From assembly GCF_003034995.1 (NCBI RefSeq), contig NZ_PZKF01000030.1, positions 1 to 34,823 of the forward strand: DNA of 34,823 nt. The letters run 5' to 3'. Below the pieces are notes generated by a model, which saw only the letters and a program-made list of their open reading frames with translations, was not told the DNA's origin and did not search any database. Origin of the DNA: Phaeovulum veldkampii DSM 11550. GTDB taxonomy: Bacteria > Pseudomonadota > Alphaproteobacteria > Rhodobacterales > Rhodobacteraceae. Shown here piece after piece: positions 9,063-19,400 of the stretch. The translations under genes were made by a program, and so were the position numbers. Positions within the stretch are counted from its first letter, which is position 1; each line of letters opens with the position of its first letter.

Positions 9063-10406
<1,344 letters not shown>

Positions 10407-10414
10407 TCTGCCCC

Positions 10415-10440
10415 CGGCCCCCTGCCGCGGCGGGGGGCCG
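10415..10440. terminator. Hairpin between eno and ccdA
   Basis: CGGCCCCC ... GGGGGCCG form a perfect 8-bp stem with the self-complementary GCCGCGGC inside. It lies in the 36 bp between the convergent eno and ccdA genes, so it can serve both. There is no T-run. Confidence 0.6.
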
Positions 10441-10442
10441 CC

Positions 10443-11186
10443 CTACCCCAGCACGGCAAGGCCGGGGAAGGTTTCCAGCAGCCAGAACGAAAGGGCCGAA
10501 AAGGCCCCGGTCAGCAGCGCCAGCCCCACCAGCACCAGCAGTGCGCCCATCGCCCGTTCGATCAGCCGCATATGCCGCTTGAGCCGGGTCATCACCCCCA
10601 TCGCGCGCTGGATGAACACGGCCGCCAGCAGGAACGGCAATCCCAACCCCAGCGCGTAAACCGCCAGCAGCGCGATGCCGCGCCCGACCTCGCCCCCCGT
10701 CGCCGCGATCGACAGGATCATGCCCAGTTGCGGGCCGATGCAGGGCGTCCAGCCAAAGGCAAAGGCCAGCCCCAGCACATAGGCGCCAAGCGCCGAACCG
10801 CCGCGGTCGCCCGCCTCGATCCGCGCCTCGCGATCCAGAATCGGGATGCGGTAAAGGCCAAGAAAGTGCAGCCCCAGCCCGATCACCACGACCCCGGCGA
10901 TCTGCGCGAACAGATCCTGATTGGTCAGGAAAAACCGGCCAAAGCTGGAGGCGGCGGCGCCCAGCAACAGGAAAACGGTCGACAGCCCAAGCACGAAGAA
11001 CAGCGCGGGCAGCACCGCGCTGCGCCGCCCACTGCGCAGATCGCCCATGCTGACCCCGCCCATATAGGCCAGATAGGGCGGCACGATGGGCAGCACGCAG
11101 GGCGACAGGAACGACAGCAAACCCGCCAGCAGCGCAACGGCGGCGGCGGGCAGGAAGGCGGCATCTATCAGGTCTATTCCGAACAT
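10443..11186 (-). CDS. ccdA: Cytochrome c biogenesis protein CcdA
   Basis: CcdA passes reducing equivalents from cytoplasmic thioredoxin across the inner membrane to periplasmic thiol-disulfide proteins needed for cytochrome c maturation. The 247-residue product has six predicted transmembrane helices. The two redox Cys are in the proline-framed LSFLSPCVLPIVPPYLAYM (helix 1) and GWTPCIGPQLGMIL (helix 4), the DsbD-beta/CcdA arrangement. It is divergent from a TusA-like gene across 125 bp that contain 16-bp tandem repeats. A link to the Ccm pathway gene ccmI 8 kb away is functional, not positional. Confidence 0.95.
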   Translation of the reverse strand: MFGIDLIDAAFLPAAAVALLAGLLSFLSPCVLPIVPPYLAYMGGVSMGDLRSGRRSAVLPALFFVLGLSTVFLLLGAAASSFGRFFLTNQDLFAQIAGVVVIGLGLHFLGLYRIPILDREARIEAGDRGGSALGAYVLGLAFAFGWTPCIGPQLGMILSIAATGGEVGRGIALLAVYALGLGLPFLLAAVFIQRAMGVMTRLKRHMRLIERAMGALLVLVGLALLTGAFSALSFWLLETFPGLAVLG

Positions 11187-11240
11187 GCCCCTTTCCTAGC
11201 CGATCCGCGCGGCGCCGTCACCGGGGCATGATCTCACATC

Positions 11241-11283
11241 GACGTGGACAATCGGGGACGTGGACAATCGGGGACGTGGACAA
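11241..11283. repeat. 16-bp tandem repeats between ccdA and tusA-like gene
   Basis: GACGTGGACAATCGGG occurs at 11241-11256 and 11257-11272, with a partial third copy GACGTGGACAA at 11273-11283. The array lies in the divergent intergenic region between two thiol/sulfur genes. Its CAATCG core is shared with the 15-bp repeats at 5695-5730. It could be an operator array or a neutral short tandem expansion. Confidence 0.75.
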
Positions 11284-11311
11284 ATCGCGCGCCGACGCCT
11301 AACTGCACCAC

Positions 11312-11563
11312 ATGGAGATTGCCGCCGACATCGACGCGCTGGGGCTGCTGTGCCCGCTGCCCGTGCTGCGCCTGCGCAAGGTTCTGGCACAGCATTTGCC
11401 CGGCGCGGTGGTGCGCCTGACCGCAACCGATGCCGCCTCGTGGATCGACGTTCCGCATTTCTGCGCGCAGGCCGGGCATGACTTGATCAGCGCCGAAGTG
11501 CGTGACGGCCTGCGCATCTATCTGGTCCGCCGCGGCCCCGATCGCCCCGAACCCGTCGCCTGA
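11312..11563 (+). CDS. TusA-family sulfurtransferase-like protein
   Basis: The product has 83 residues with the TusA/SirA fold pattern. DALGLLCPLPVLRLRKVL contains the CPxP motif whose Cys carries persulfide sulfur, followed by AVVRLTATDAASWIDVPHFC and the terminal strand GLRIYLVRRG. Family members relay sulfur for tRNA thiolation, molybdenum cofactor synthesis or sulfur oxidation; which applies is not clear here. The ATG at 11312 is the first start after an in-frame stop (TAA, about 11298) and has no evident Shine-Dalgarno sequence, so translation may be weak or leaderless. A strong hairpin follows the stop and faces rne. Confidence 0.88.
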   Translation: MEIAADIDALGLLCPLPVLRLRKVLAQHLPGAVVRLTATDAASWIDVPHFCAQAGHDLISAEVRDGLRIYLVRRGPDRPEPVA

Positions 11564-11590
11564 CCCGAGAAGATCAGACCGAAACGAAAA

Positions 11591-11614
11591 CCGCCGGGCG
11601 CAAGAGCCCGGCGG
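11591..11614. terminator. Bidirectional terminator hairpin between tusA-like gene and rne
   Basis: CCGCCGGGC-GCAAGA-GCCCGGCGG is a perfect 9-bp stem with a six-base loop. It is preceded by GAAACGAAAA and followed by GTTCATCT, giving short A/T tracts on both sides. It lies between the convergent stops of the TusA-like gene (11563) and rne (11636). Confidence 0.75.
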
Positions 11615-11635
11615 GTTCATCTCATAGGCGTCGCC

Positions 11636-14299
11636 TCAGCGCGCCAGCGACCACCAGCCGCGCCTTTTGGGCTTGGCATCGGCATCCGACGGTTCTTCCG
11701 GTTCCGGCTCGGGTGAGCCGGCGGCGGGCCACAGATCGGCGCTGGCCACGGGGGCAGCTACCGGCTCGGGCATCGGCACCGCAGGGGCGGCGGCAGGCTC
11801 AGGCGCGACCACAGGTTCCGGCTGCGCCGCCTGCTCGGCCTCCGCAACGGGTTCGGCCACCGCCTCGATCGCCGGCTTGCGACCGCGCGATGTCTTTTTC
11901 GGCGCGGCCCCGGCATCGGCCCCGGCAGCTTCGGCAGCGGCCTTGGCACCGCCGCGCACCCGCGTCCGGCTGGAGGTCTTTTTCGGCGCGGCCTCAGGCG
12001 CCGCGGCATCGGCCTCAGCCGGTTCGGCCTTGGCCCGCGGCGTGCGCGACCGCGCCGCGCGCGGCTTGGCCGGTGCCTCGGCGGCAGGGGCGGCCTCGAC
12101 CGGGGTTTCAGTCGCAGCCGGCTCCCCCTCGGCGGGGGCTTCGGCTGCGGCGTCACCCTCATCCTCGCCGTCGTCGTCACCCTCATCCTCGCCTTCGGTC
12201 ATGTCGGCGCGATCTTCGGCTGCGGCGCCCTCGGCGCCGTTCTTTTTCTTCCGCCGCCGCCGCCGCTTTTTCTTCTTGGGGCCTTCCTCACCCAGCGCGG
12301 TGGCCGCCGCCGGGGCAACCGGGGCCACGGCTTCGTCGGCATCTTCAATATCGTCGGCCTCATCGACAAGGTCTTCGTCTTCCTCGTCGATCGCAGCCAT
12401 CAAGCGCGCATCGGCCGACACCACCGGCACCACAACTTCGGGCACGTTGCGGGTGGCAGTCTTGAACTTATCAAGGCTGAAATCGGGGCTGATCAGCGCG
12501 GGGGCCGCCTCGATCCGTACCGCCATGCCATAGCGCGCCTCGATCCCGGCGATATGTTCGCGCTTGGCGTTCATCAGATAGTTGGCCACCGCGACCGGTG
12601 CCCGCACCAGAACCTCGCGGCTGCGCTTGCGCGTGCCCTCTTCCTCGATGGCGCGCAGGATTTGCAGCGCAAGGCTGTCATCTGACCGGATCAGTCCGGT
12701 GCCGTGGCAATGCGGGCAGGGCTGGGTCGTCATCTCGATCATGCCGGGGCGCAGGCGCTGGCGGCTCATCTCCAGCAGGCCAAAGCCCGAAATGCGGCCC
12801 ACTTGAATACGCGCGCGGTCGGTTTTCAGCTTTTCCTTCAGGCGCTTTTCGACGGCGGCGTTGTTCTTGCGCTCTTCCATGTCGATGAAGTCGATCACGA
12901 TCAGGCCCGCCAGATCGCGCAGGCGCAACTGACGGCTGATTTCCTCGGCAGCCTCAAGGTTGGTTTTCAGCGCCGTGTCCTCGATCGAGCCTTCCTTGGT
13001 GGACCGGCCCGAGTTCACGTCGATCGCCACCAGCGCCTCGGTGATGCCGATCACGATGTAGCCGCCCGATTTAAGCTGCACCACCGGGTTGAACATGCCC
13101 GCCAGATAGGTTTCCACCTGAAAGCGCGCGAACAACGGCAGTTGTTCGGCATAGTGTTTCACGTTCTTGGCGTGGGACGGCATGATCATCTTCATGAAGT
13201 CCTTGGCCGCGCGATAGCCGCGCTCGCCCTCGACCAAAACCTCGTCGATCTCTTTGGAATACAGATCGCGGATCGAGCGTTTGATCAGGTCGCCTTCTTC
13301 ATAGATCGGCGCCGGCGCGATGGATTTGAGCGTCAGTTCGCGGATCTGTTCCCACAGCCGCATCAGATATTCGTAGTCGCGGCGAATTTCGGTGCGGGTG
13401 CGCTGGCTGCCCGCGGTGCGGATGATCAGGCCCGCGCCTTGCGGAACCTCCATTTCGCCCGCGATTTCCTTCAGCTTCTTGCGGTCCACCGCATTGGTGA
13501 TCTTGCGCGAAATGCCGCCCCCGCGGGCGGTGTTGGGCATCAGGACGCAATAGCGACCCGCAAGGCTGAGGTAGGTCGTCAGCGCGGCCCCCTTGTTGCC
13601 GCGTTCTTCCTTGACCACCTGCACCAGCATGATCTGGCGCACCTTGATCACTTCCTGGATCTTGTAGCGGCGCGGGCGCGGCTTGCGCGGGGCGCTGATT
13701 TCCTCGGCCACATCTTCTTCGGCGACCGATTCAATATCGTCGTCGGTATCAGACGCATGATCGGCCGCGACATAGCGCGGCTCGGCATCGTCACCGTTGC
13801 CGTTCGCAGCTTCGGGCTGGGTCGCCTCGGGAAGCGCGACGGTTTCGGCTGTGGCATCGGCGTCATCGTCGCCCAGATCGACCACGCTCATGCCGGGGAT
13901 GTCTTCGCTGCGCGTTACCGCATCAACATCAGCGGCGCGTTCGGCGCGCGCGGGGCGCGGCGACGGGCTGCGGCGGCGGGGCCGGTTCTCCTCGGCTTCC
14001 TGCTGCTCGGCATAGGCGCGCTCTTCCTCGATCAGGGCCTGCCGGTCGGCGACCGGGATCTGGTAATAATCGGGATGGATTTCCGCGAATGCCAGAAAGC
14101 CGTGGCGGTTGCCGCCGTAATCGACAAATGCCGCCTGCAACGACGGCTCTACCCGCGTGACCTTTGCCAGATAGATGTTTCCGGCCAGTTGCCGCTTGTT
14201 TACCGTTTCAAAGTCAAATTCTTCGACCTTGTTTCCGTCCACCACAACAACGCGGGTTTCTTCCGCGTGGGTGGCGTCGATGAGCATTTTCTTTGCCAT
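11636..14299 (-). CDS. rne: Ribonuclease E
   Basis: RNase E is the endonuclease that starts mRNA decay and processes rRNA/tRNA, and it is the scaffold of the degradosome. In the 887 residues, the S1 domain (LAGNIYLAKVTRVEPSLQAA onward) is interrupted by an acidic, low-complexity insertion of over 100 residues. It then resumes at KVRQIMLVQVVKEERGNKGA, a form I associate with alphaproteobacterial RNase E. Catalytic Asp candidates are in ALVAIDVNSGR and GLIVIDFIDMEE, and the zinc-link is PCPHCHGTGL. The C-terminal third is disordered, Ala/Pro/Glu rich, with a basic run KKKKRRRRRKKK. I moved the start to ATG 14299 (MAKKMLIDATHAEE), the usual N-terminus; the open frame continues 32 codons further but without homology. 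A long leader lies upstream. Confidence 0.95.
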   Translation of the reverse strand: MAKKMLIDATHAEETRVVVVDGNKVEEFDFETVNKRQLAGNIYLAKVTRVEPSLQAAFVDYGGNRHGFLAFAEIHPDYYQIPVADRQALIEEERAYAEQQEAEENRPRRRSPSPRPARAERAADVDAVTRSEDIPGMSVVDLGDDDADATAETVALPEATQPEAANGNGDDAEPRYVAADHASDTDDDIESVAEEDVAEEISAPRKPRPRRYKIQEVIKVRQIMLVQVVKEERGNKGAALTTYLSLAGRYCVLMPNTARGGGISRKITNAVDRKKLKEIAGEMEVPQGAGLIIRTAGSQRTRTEIRRDYEYLMRLWEQIRELTLKSIAPAPIYEEGDLIKRSIRDLYSKEIDEVLVEGERGYRAAKDFMKMIMPSHAKNVKHYAEQLPLFARFQVETYLAGMFNPVVQLKSGGYIVIGITEALVAIDVNSGRSTKEGSIEDTALKTNLEAAEEISRQLRLRDLAGLIVIDFIDMEERKNNAAVEKRLKEKLKTDRARIQVGRISGFGLLEMSRQRLRPGMIEMTTQPCPHCHGTGLIRSDDSLALQILRAIEEEGTRKRSREVLVRAPVAVANYLMNAKREHIAGIEARYGMAVRIEAAPALISPDFSLDKFKTATRNVPEVVVPVVSADARLMAAIDEEDEDLVDEADDIEDADEAVAPVAPAAATALGEEGPKKKKRRRRRKKKNGAEGAAAEDRADMTEGEDEGDDDGEDEGDAAAEAPAEGEPAATETPVEAAPAAEAPAKPRAARSRTPRAKAEPAEADAAAPEAAPKKTSSRTRVRGGAKAAAEAAGADAGAAPKKTSRGRKPAIEAVAEPVAEAEQAAQPEPVVAPEPAAAPAVPMPEPVAAPVASADLWPAAGSPEPEPEEPSDADAKPKRRGWWSLAR

Positions 14300-14666
14300 A
14301 TGTCCAATTCTCACATGCCTGTGATCGCGCGGGGCCGGGCGGCCTTGCACGCGACGGAGCATGATTTTCTGTTGAGGCGAGGCGCGCGGCAGCATGGAGA
14401 CCTGCGGCTGAGGCCAAAGCCCTGCCCGTCATCACCAGCCTGTCCGTTGCGCGTTCCATCGCGGTTCTACCCAAGCGCACCGGGAAAACCGGCAGCGCCC
14501 ATCTGAAAAACCCGAGGCGTTTCAACGCCTTGCGGGCAAATTTGCGGCCTTTCGGCCAATCGGTTGGTCCGGTCGCAGGCGCCCTGTTCAGGGCCACGGC
14601 GGTTCGATACCAGCGAAACTGACGGCGCGGCGGCGCGCAAACGCGCGCCCTTCCGGCGTGACTAGA
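14300..14666 (-). other. Probable long structured leader of rne
   Basis: No credible gene lies in the 586 bp between rne and the cytochrome c gene. If the promoter proposed at 14667-14695 is right, rne has a 5' untranslated region of about 360 bases. The leader contains the palindrome GCAAATTTGC (14536-14545), a GGCC-TTTC-GGCC hairpin just beside it, and CCCTG-TT-CAGGG (near 14581-14592). Long rne leaders that RNase E itself cleaves are known in E. coli. Autoregulation here is inference only. Confidence 0.4.
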
Positions 14667-14695
14667 CTTTAACGGCGGGGATGCGGCAAACACAA
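14667..14695 (-). promoter_or_regulatory. Candidate sigma-70 promoter for rne
   Basis: On the minus strand TTGTGT (14690-14695) is followed after exactly 17 bp by TTAAAG (14667-14672). The spacing is ideal and the hexamers are fair matches. It lies in the only stretch upstream of rne that is free of strong hairpins. Confidence 0.4.
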
Positions 14696-14885
14696 TCTGT
14701 TTTTCGTCATCCTGCCGTCAACGACCGCGGCTAGGGATGGTCGGGCTGCCCCGGATCGGAGTGAGCGGTTTTTCGCGCTTGGGCAATCTGCCTCATGGGA
14801 ATTTTGCGAAATCCGCGACGGAATGAGGGAGCTGCCTCGTATAAGGGCTGCGTTTTATCTGCAATTGCAACTTCAGGAGATCCCC

Positions 14886-15341
14886 ATGCGGAACACCCTT
14901 CTTGCCGCTCTCGTACTCGCCCTGCCGGGCGCCGCCTTTGCTGAGGAGGCCAAAAACCCCGCCGCACCGCGGATTGCCTATTTCACGCTGGTCGGCACCG
15001 AAATGAACGCTCTGGTCGCCATGGTCAAAGGCGAAACCGAATATGACGCGGCCAAAGCCAGCCGCGGCGCGGCCGATCTGGTTGCGCTGACCCAGTATTC
15101 GGGCGACGACCTGATGGCCCCCGGCACGTCGAATGCCGACCTGCCCGGCAAAACCCGTGCCCTGCCCAAGATCTGGGAAGACATGGCGGGCTATGGCGCG
15201 GCCGGCAAAGCCTTTGGTGATGCGGTGACCGAACTGGCCGCGGTGGCCGGCAACGGCAAGGATGCGCTGGCCCCCGCGGTCGCCAAGCTGGGCGGCACCT
15301 GCAAGGGCTGCCACGACACCTACCGCGCCAAGGATTTCTGA
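14886..15341 (+). CDS. Class II cytochrome c (cytochrome c'-like)
   Basis: This is a periplasmic four-helix-bundle haem protein of 151 residues with a Sec signal peptide (MRNTLLAALVLALPGAAFA). The haem site CKGCH (C139, C142, H143) is close to the C-terminus, the mark of class II c-type cytochromes (PF01322 family). The first helix reads RIAYFTLVGTEMNALVAMVK. In cytochrome c556 relatives a Met ligand is expected around the position occupied here by Phe, so the haem iron may be five-coordinate and open to NO or CO, as in cytochrome c'. The start has CAGGAGA upstream. The cytochrome b561 gene begins three bases after the stop, so the two are co-transcribed and probably electron-transfer partners. 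Confidence 0.9.
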   Translation: MRNTLLAALVLALPGAAFAEEAKNPAAPRIAYFTLVGTEMNALVAMVKGETEYDAAKASRGAADLVALTQYSGDDLMAPGTSNADLPGKTRALPKIWEDMAGYGAAGKAFGDAVTELAAVAGNGKDALAPAVAKLGGTCKGCHDTYRAKDF

Positions 15342-15344
15342 TCC

Positions 15345-15947
15345 ATGAGCGGTCCGGTCACCCTGCCCGAGCAACTTGAAACGGTCAAACTCTGGGATCC
15401 GCTGCTGCGCCTGTTCCACTGGTCGCTGACGATCTGCGTGATCGCGGCCTGGGGTTTGGGCAAGTTCGGCCCGAATGACATGACGCTGCATTTCTGGTTC
15501 GGTTATGCGGTGATCGGGCTGCTTGCCTTCCGGGTGCTGTGGGGCTTTGTCGGCCCCGAACATGCCCGCTTCCGGTCTTTTGCCTATGGGCCGGTCGCGG
15601 TGCTGCGCTATCTGGGCCAGATCGGTGCCCGCAGCCCCAGCTACTGGCGCGGGCACAACCCGCTGGGCGGGCTGGCGGTCTTTGTGCTGCTGGCACTGCT
15701 GATCGGTCAGGTCGCCACGGGACTGTTTGCCGACCCCGAGGACTACCTGAACGTGGGGCCGCTGGCGCAATATGTCAGCACTGCCACGGCGCGAATGGCG
15801 TTGAACTGGCATGACATCCTTTCCAATGCCGTGCTGGCGATGGTTTTGCTGCATGTCGCGGCGATCGGGTTCTACCGCCGCTGGAAGAACGAAGACCTGA
15901 TCCGCCCGATGCTGACCGGGCGCAAGACGGTTCGCAAGAAGGGCTGA
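15345..15947 (+). CDS. Cytochrome b561 (membrane b-type cytochrome)
   Basis: This is a 200-residue integral membrane protein of the bacterial cytochrome b561 / hydrogenase b-subunit-like family. It has four hydrophobic helices with haem-ligand His candidates in RLFHWSLTICVIAAWG (helix 1), LHFWFGYAVIGLLAFRVLWG (helix 2) and NWHDILSNAVLAMVLLHVAA (helix 4). A GHNPLGGLAVFVLLALLIGQ segment forms helix 3. Such proteins pass electrons between quinol and a periplasmic cytochrome; the adjacent class II cytochrome c is the obvious partner. A perfect 10-bp hairpin follows the stop. Confidence 0.9.
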   Translation: MSGPVTLPEQLETVKLWDPLLRLFHWSLTICVIAAWGLGKFGPNDMTLHFWFGYAVIGLLAFRVLWGFVGPEHARFRSFAYGPVAVLRYLGQIGARSPSYWRGHNPLGGLAVFVLLALLIGQVATGLFADPEDYLNVGPLAQYVSTATARMALNWHDILSNAVLAMVLLHVAAIGFYRRWKNEDLIRPMLTGRKTVRKKG

Positions 15948-15957
15948 TCGCCCTGCC

Positions 15958-15982
15958 CCGGCGGCCCCGTTCGGGCCGCCGG
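15958..15982 (+). terminator. Hairpin after the cytochrome c / b561 operon
   Basis: CCGGCGGCCC-CGTTC-GGGCCGCCGG is a perfect 10-bp stem starting 11 bases after the b561 stop. No T-run follows, so it may be a processing or stability hairpin or a weak terminator. Confidence 0.6.
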
Positions 15983-16077
15983 AATCGCCCTCCCCCTGCA
16001 GGAAAATCCCCGCAAGACCCCGGCTGCCGGGTCACAGGTTACGGTCGCAGCATGTGGCGCAGTCGTCACAGCCAAGA

Positions 16078-16117
16078 CTATCCACAAGATATTGCAGGGT
16101 GTGGATGAAATTCATCC
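16078..16117. promoter_or_regulatory. DnaA-box-like pair and palindrome upstream of nrdJ
   Basis: CTATCCACA (16078-16086) and, inverted, TGTGGATGA (16100-16108) each differ by one base from the TTATCCACA DnaA box. The second overlaps a perfect palindrome, GGATGAA-A-TTCATCC (16103-16117). DnaA control of ribonucleotide reductase is known in E. coli (nrdAB). Whether it applies here is inference. The rest of 15983-16310 shows no gene. Confidence 0.3.
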
Positions 16118-16310
16118 AGATTGTGCGAAATCGGCGCCAAGGTCGCCCCCGCAAAGCAAAAACCGTATCGCCCGCACCAGACCGGCTGTGGAGGAATCGG
16201 CCCGACCCATCGCGTGGCAAAGATGGCAACAGAAATTCGTTTCAAACACGTGAAAATCTCGGTTGACCGAGCGGACGACCTACGTCAACTTGTGCGAACC
16301 GGATGGCGAT

Positions 16311-16326
16311 ACACCATATATTGTAG
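16311..16326 (+). promoter_or_regulatory. NrdR-box-like operator in the nrdJ promoter
   Basis: ACACCATATATTGTAG closely resembles the NrdR box consensus (ACACWATATATWGTGT). NrdR is the nucleotide-sensing repressor of ribonucleotide reductase genes. Possible -10 hexamers (CATATA or TATATT) lie inside the box, with TTGTGC (16290-16295) upstream, so binding would block transcription. NrdR boxes usually come in pairs about 31 bp apart; a convincing second box was not seen. Confidence 0.6.
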
Positions 16327-16383
16327 GTGATCGCCGCGGACCAGACCGCCTGCACCGGGCCGCCTGAGAGGCGTGGCCAAGGG

Positions 16384-16404
16384 CTTCGTGATTATTTCAC
16401 GAAG
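16384..16404 (+). other. Leader hairpin of nrdJ
   Basis: CTTCGTGA-TTATT-TCACGAAG is a perfect 8-bp stem, 58 bp before the nrdJ start. An imperfect GC hairpin around CGCC-TGAGA-GGCG (16361-16373) lies just upstream. I looked for a cobalamin riboswitch (B12 box GCCACTG) and did not find one. Confidence 0.4.
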
Positions 16405-16461
16405 GTGTGTGGTGCTGTGTTCGTGCGGGCCGGAGAACGAAATGTAACGACGGGGCAAACA

Positions 16462-19400
16462 ATGAAAATCGAACGCAAGTTCACGCGGGAAGAAACCGGC
16501 GCCTATGGCGAGATCGCCTTTACCACCATGGTTTCGGAAATCCGCAACCCCGACGGGACGATCGTTTTTCGCAATGATCGCGTCGAGGTGCCCGCAGGCT
16601 GGAGCCAGGTCGCCTCGGACGTGCTGGCGCAGAAGTACTTTCGCAAGGCGGGCGTGCCCGCGCGGTTGAAGCGCGTCAAGGAAAAGGGCGTGCCCGAGTT
16701 TCTGTGGCGCTCGATCCCCGACGACGCCGCGCTGGCCACCCTGCCCGCGGCTGAGCGCTTTGGCGGCGAAACCTCCGCGCAGCAGGTGTTCGACCGGATG
16801 GTCGGGGCCTGGGCCTATTGGGGCTGGAAAGGCGGCTATTTCACCACCGAGGCCGATGCCCGCGCGTATTATGACGACATGCGCTATATGCTGGCCGCCC
16901 AGATGGCCGCGCCCAACAGCCCGCAATGGTTCAACACCGGCCTGCACTGGGCCTATGGCATAGATGGCCCCAGCCAGGGGCACTTCTATGTGGATTACAA
17001 GACCGGCCAACTGGTCAAATCCGACAGCGCCTATGAACATCCCCAGCCCCATGCCTGCTTCATCCAGTCGGTTTCCGACGATCTGGTGAACGAGGGCGGG
17101 ATCATGGACCTGTGGGTCCGCGAGGCGCGTCTGTTCAAATACGGCTCGGGCACGGGCACCAATTTTTCGTCCCTTCGGGGAGAGGGCGAGAAACTGTCGG
17201 GCGGCGGGAAATCTTCGGGGCTGATGGGCTTTCTGAAGATCGGAGACCGTGCAGCCGGCGCGATCAAGTCGGGCGGCACGACCCGGCGCGCGGCAAAGAT
17301 GGTGATCTGCGACATGGATCACCCCGACATCGAGCAGTTCATCAACTGGAAGGTGATCGAGGAACAGAAGGTCGCCAGCCTTGTGGCCGGCTCGAAGGCG
17401 CATGAGGCGCGGCTGAACGAGATCTTTGCCGCCATCGGCCAATGGGACGGCGCCGAGGCCGACGCCACCGACCCTGCCAGGAACCCGGCGCTGAAAGCCG
17501 CGATCCGGGCCGCAAAAAAGGCCATGATCCCGGAAACCTATATCAACCGGGTGCTGCAATACGCGCGGCAGGGCTATTCCTCGATCGAATTCCCGACCTA
17601 TGACACCGACTGGGACAGCGAGGCCTATGTCTCGGTTTCGGGGCAGAACTCCAACAACTCGGTTCGCGTCACCGATGCGTTTTTGCAAGCGGTTCGTGAC
17701 GATGCCGACTGGGCGCTGATCCGGCGCACCGACGGCAAGGTCAGCAAGACCGTGAAGGCCCGCGAATTGTGGGATCAGGTGGGACATGCCGCCTGGGCCT
17801 GCGCCGACCCCGGCATCCAGTTCCACGACACGGTGAACGCCTGGCACACCTGCCCCGAGGATGGGGCGATCCGCGGCTCCAACCCGTGTTCGGAATACAT
17901 GTTCCTTGATGACACGGCCTGCAACCTCGCCTCGATGAACCTGCTGACCTTCTACACGGGCGGCAAATTCGACGCTGAAGGCTATATTCACGCTACCCGG
18001 CTGTGGACCGTCACGCTGGAAATCAGCGTGCTGATGGCGCAGTTCCCCAGCCGCGAAATCGCGCAGCGGTCCTATGATTTCCGCACGCTGGGGCTGGGAT
18101 ATGCCAATATCGGCGGGCTGCTGATGACCATGGGGCTGGGCTATGACAGCGACGAAGGCCGCGCCATGGGCAGCGCGCTGAGCGCGATCATGACCGGCGT
18201 CGCCTATGCCACCTCGGCCGAGATGGCGGGCGAGCTGGGCGCCTTTCCGGGCTATGCCCGCAACGCCGCCCATATGCTGCGCGTGATCCGCAACCACCGC
18301 ACCGCCGCCTATGGCCGCGCCACCGGCTATGAGGATGTCAACGTCGCCCCGGTGCCGCTGGATCAGGTGAACTGCCCCGACGAAACCCTTGTTTCGCTGG
18401 CAAAATCGGCTTGGGACGAGGCGCTGTCGCTGGGCGAAAAGCACGGCTTCCGCAACGCGCAGGTTTCGGTTCTGGCGCCCACGGGCACCATCGGCCTCGT
18501 GATGGATTGCGACACCACCGGGATCGAGCCCGATTTCGCGCTGGTGAAATTCAAGAAGCTGGCGGGTGGCGGCTATTTCAAGATCATCAACCGTTCGGTG
18601 CCCGCAGCGCTGGAAAGCCTCGGCTATGGCTCGGCCCAGATCGAGGAAATCGTGGCCTATGCCGTCGGCCACGGCAGCCTTGGCAACTGCGCGGGCATCA
18701 ACCACGCCGCGCTGATCGGGCACGGCTTTGGCCCGCGCGAGATCGAAAAGATCGAGGCCGCCCTGCCCGCGGCCTTCGACATCCGCTTTGTGTTCAACCA
18801 GTGGACGCTGGGCGAAGAGTTCTGCACCGGCACGCTGGGCATCCCGGCCGAAAAACTGAACGACCCCGGCTTTGACCTGCTGCGCCACCTGGGCTTTACC
18901 CGTGCGCAGATCGACGCTGCCAATGACCATGTCTGCGGAACGATGACGCTGGAAGGCGCACCCTTCCTGAAACCCGAACACTACCATGTGTTCGATTGCG
19001 CCAATGCCTGCGGAAAACGGGGCAAGCGCTATCTGTCGGTCGAGGCGCATATCCGCATGATGGCGGCGGCGCAGTCGTTCATCTCGGGCGCGATCTCGAA
19101 GACGATCAACATGGCCAATTCGGCCACCATTGCCGATGTGCTGGCCGCCTATGAGCTGAGCTGGTCGCTGGGCATCAAGGCCAATGCACTCTATCGCGAC
19201 GGCTCGAAACTGTCGCAGCCGCTGGCCTCGGCGCTGGTCGAGGATGACGAGGAGGCCGAAGAAATCCTGACCTCGGGCAGCCAGCAGGAAAAGGCTGCGG
19301 TGCTCGCCGAAAAGATCATCGAAAAGGTGATCGTCAAGGAAATCGTGCGCAGCCACCGCGAAAAGCTGCCCGAACGCCGCAAGGGCTATACCCAAAAGGC

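Noticed and set aside
11241-11283. CRISPR array or plasmid iterons at the tandem repeats
   Set aside because: The repeats are directly adjacent without spacers, there are only 2.7 copies, and no cas or replication gene is nearby.
12704-14506. Long plus-strand frame opposite rne, and similar long frames opposite soxB, selO, the synthase fusion and the MoxR/VWA genes
   Set aside because: These are antisense shadows of strongly coding genes in GC-rich DNA. None shows a family motif or a ribosome site.
16321-16461. Possible cobalamin riboswitch before nrdJ
   Set aside because: No B12-box sequence and no matching arrangement of stems could be seen.
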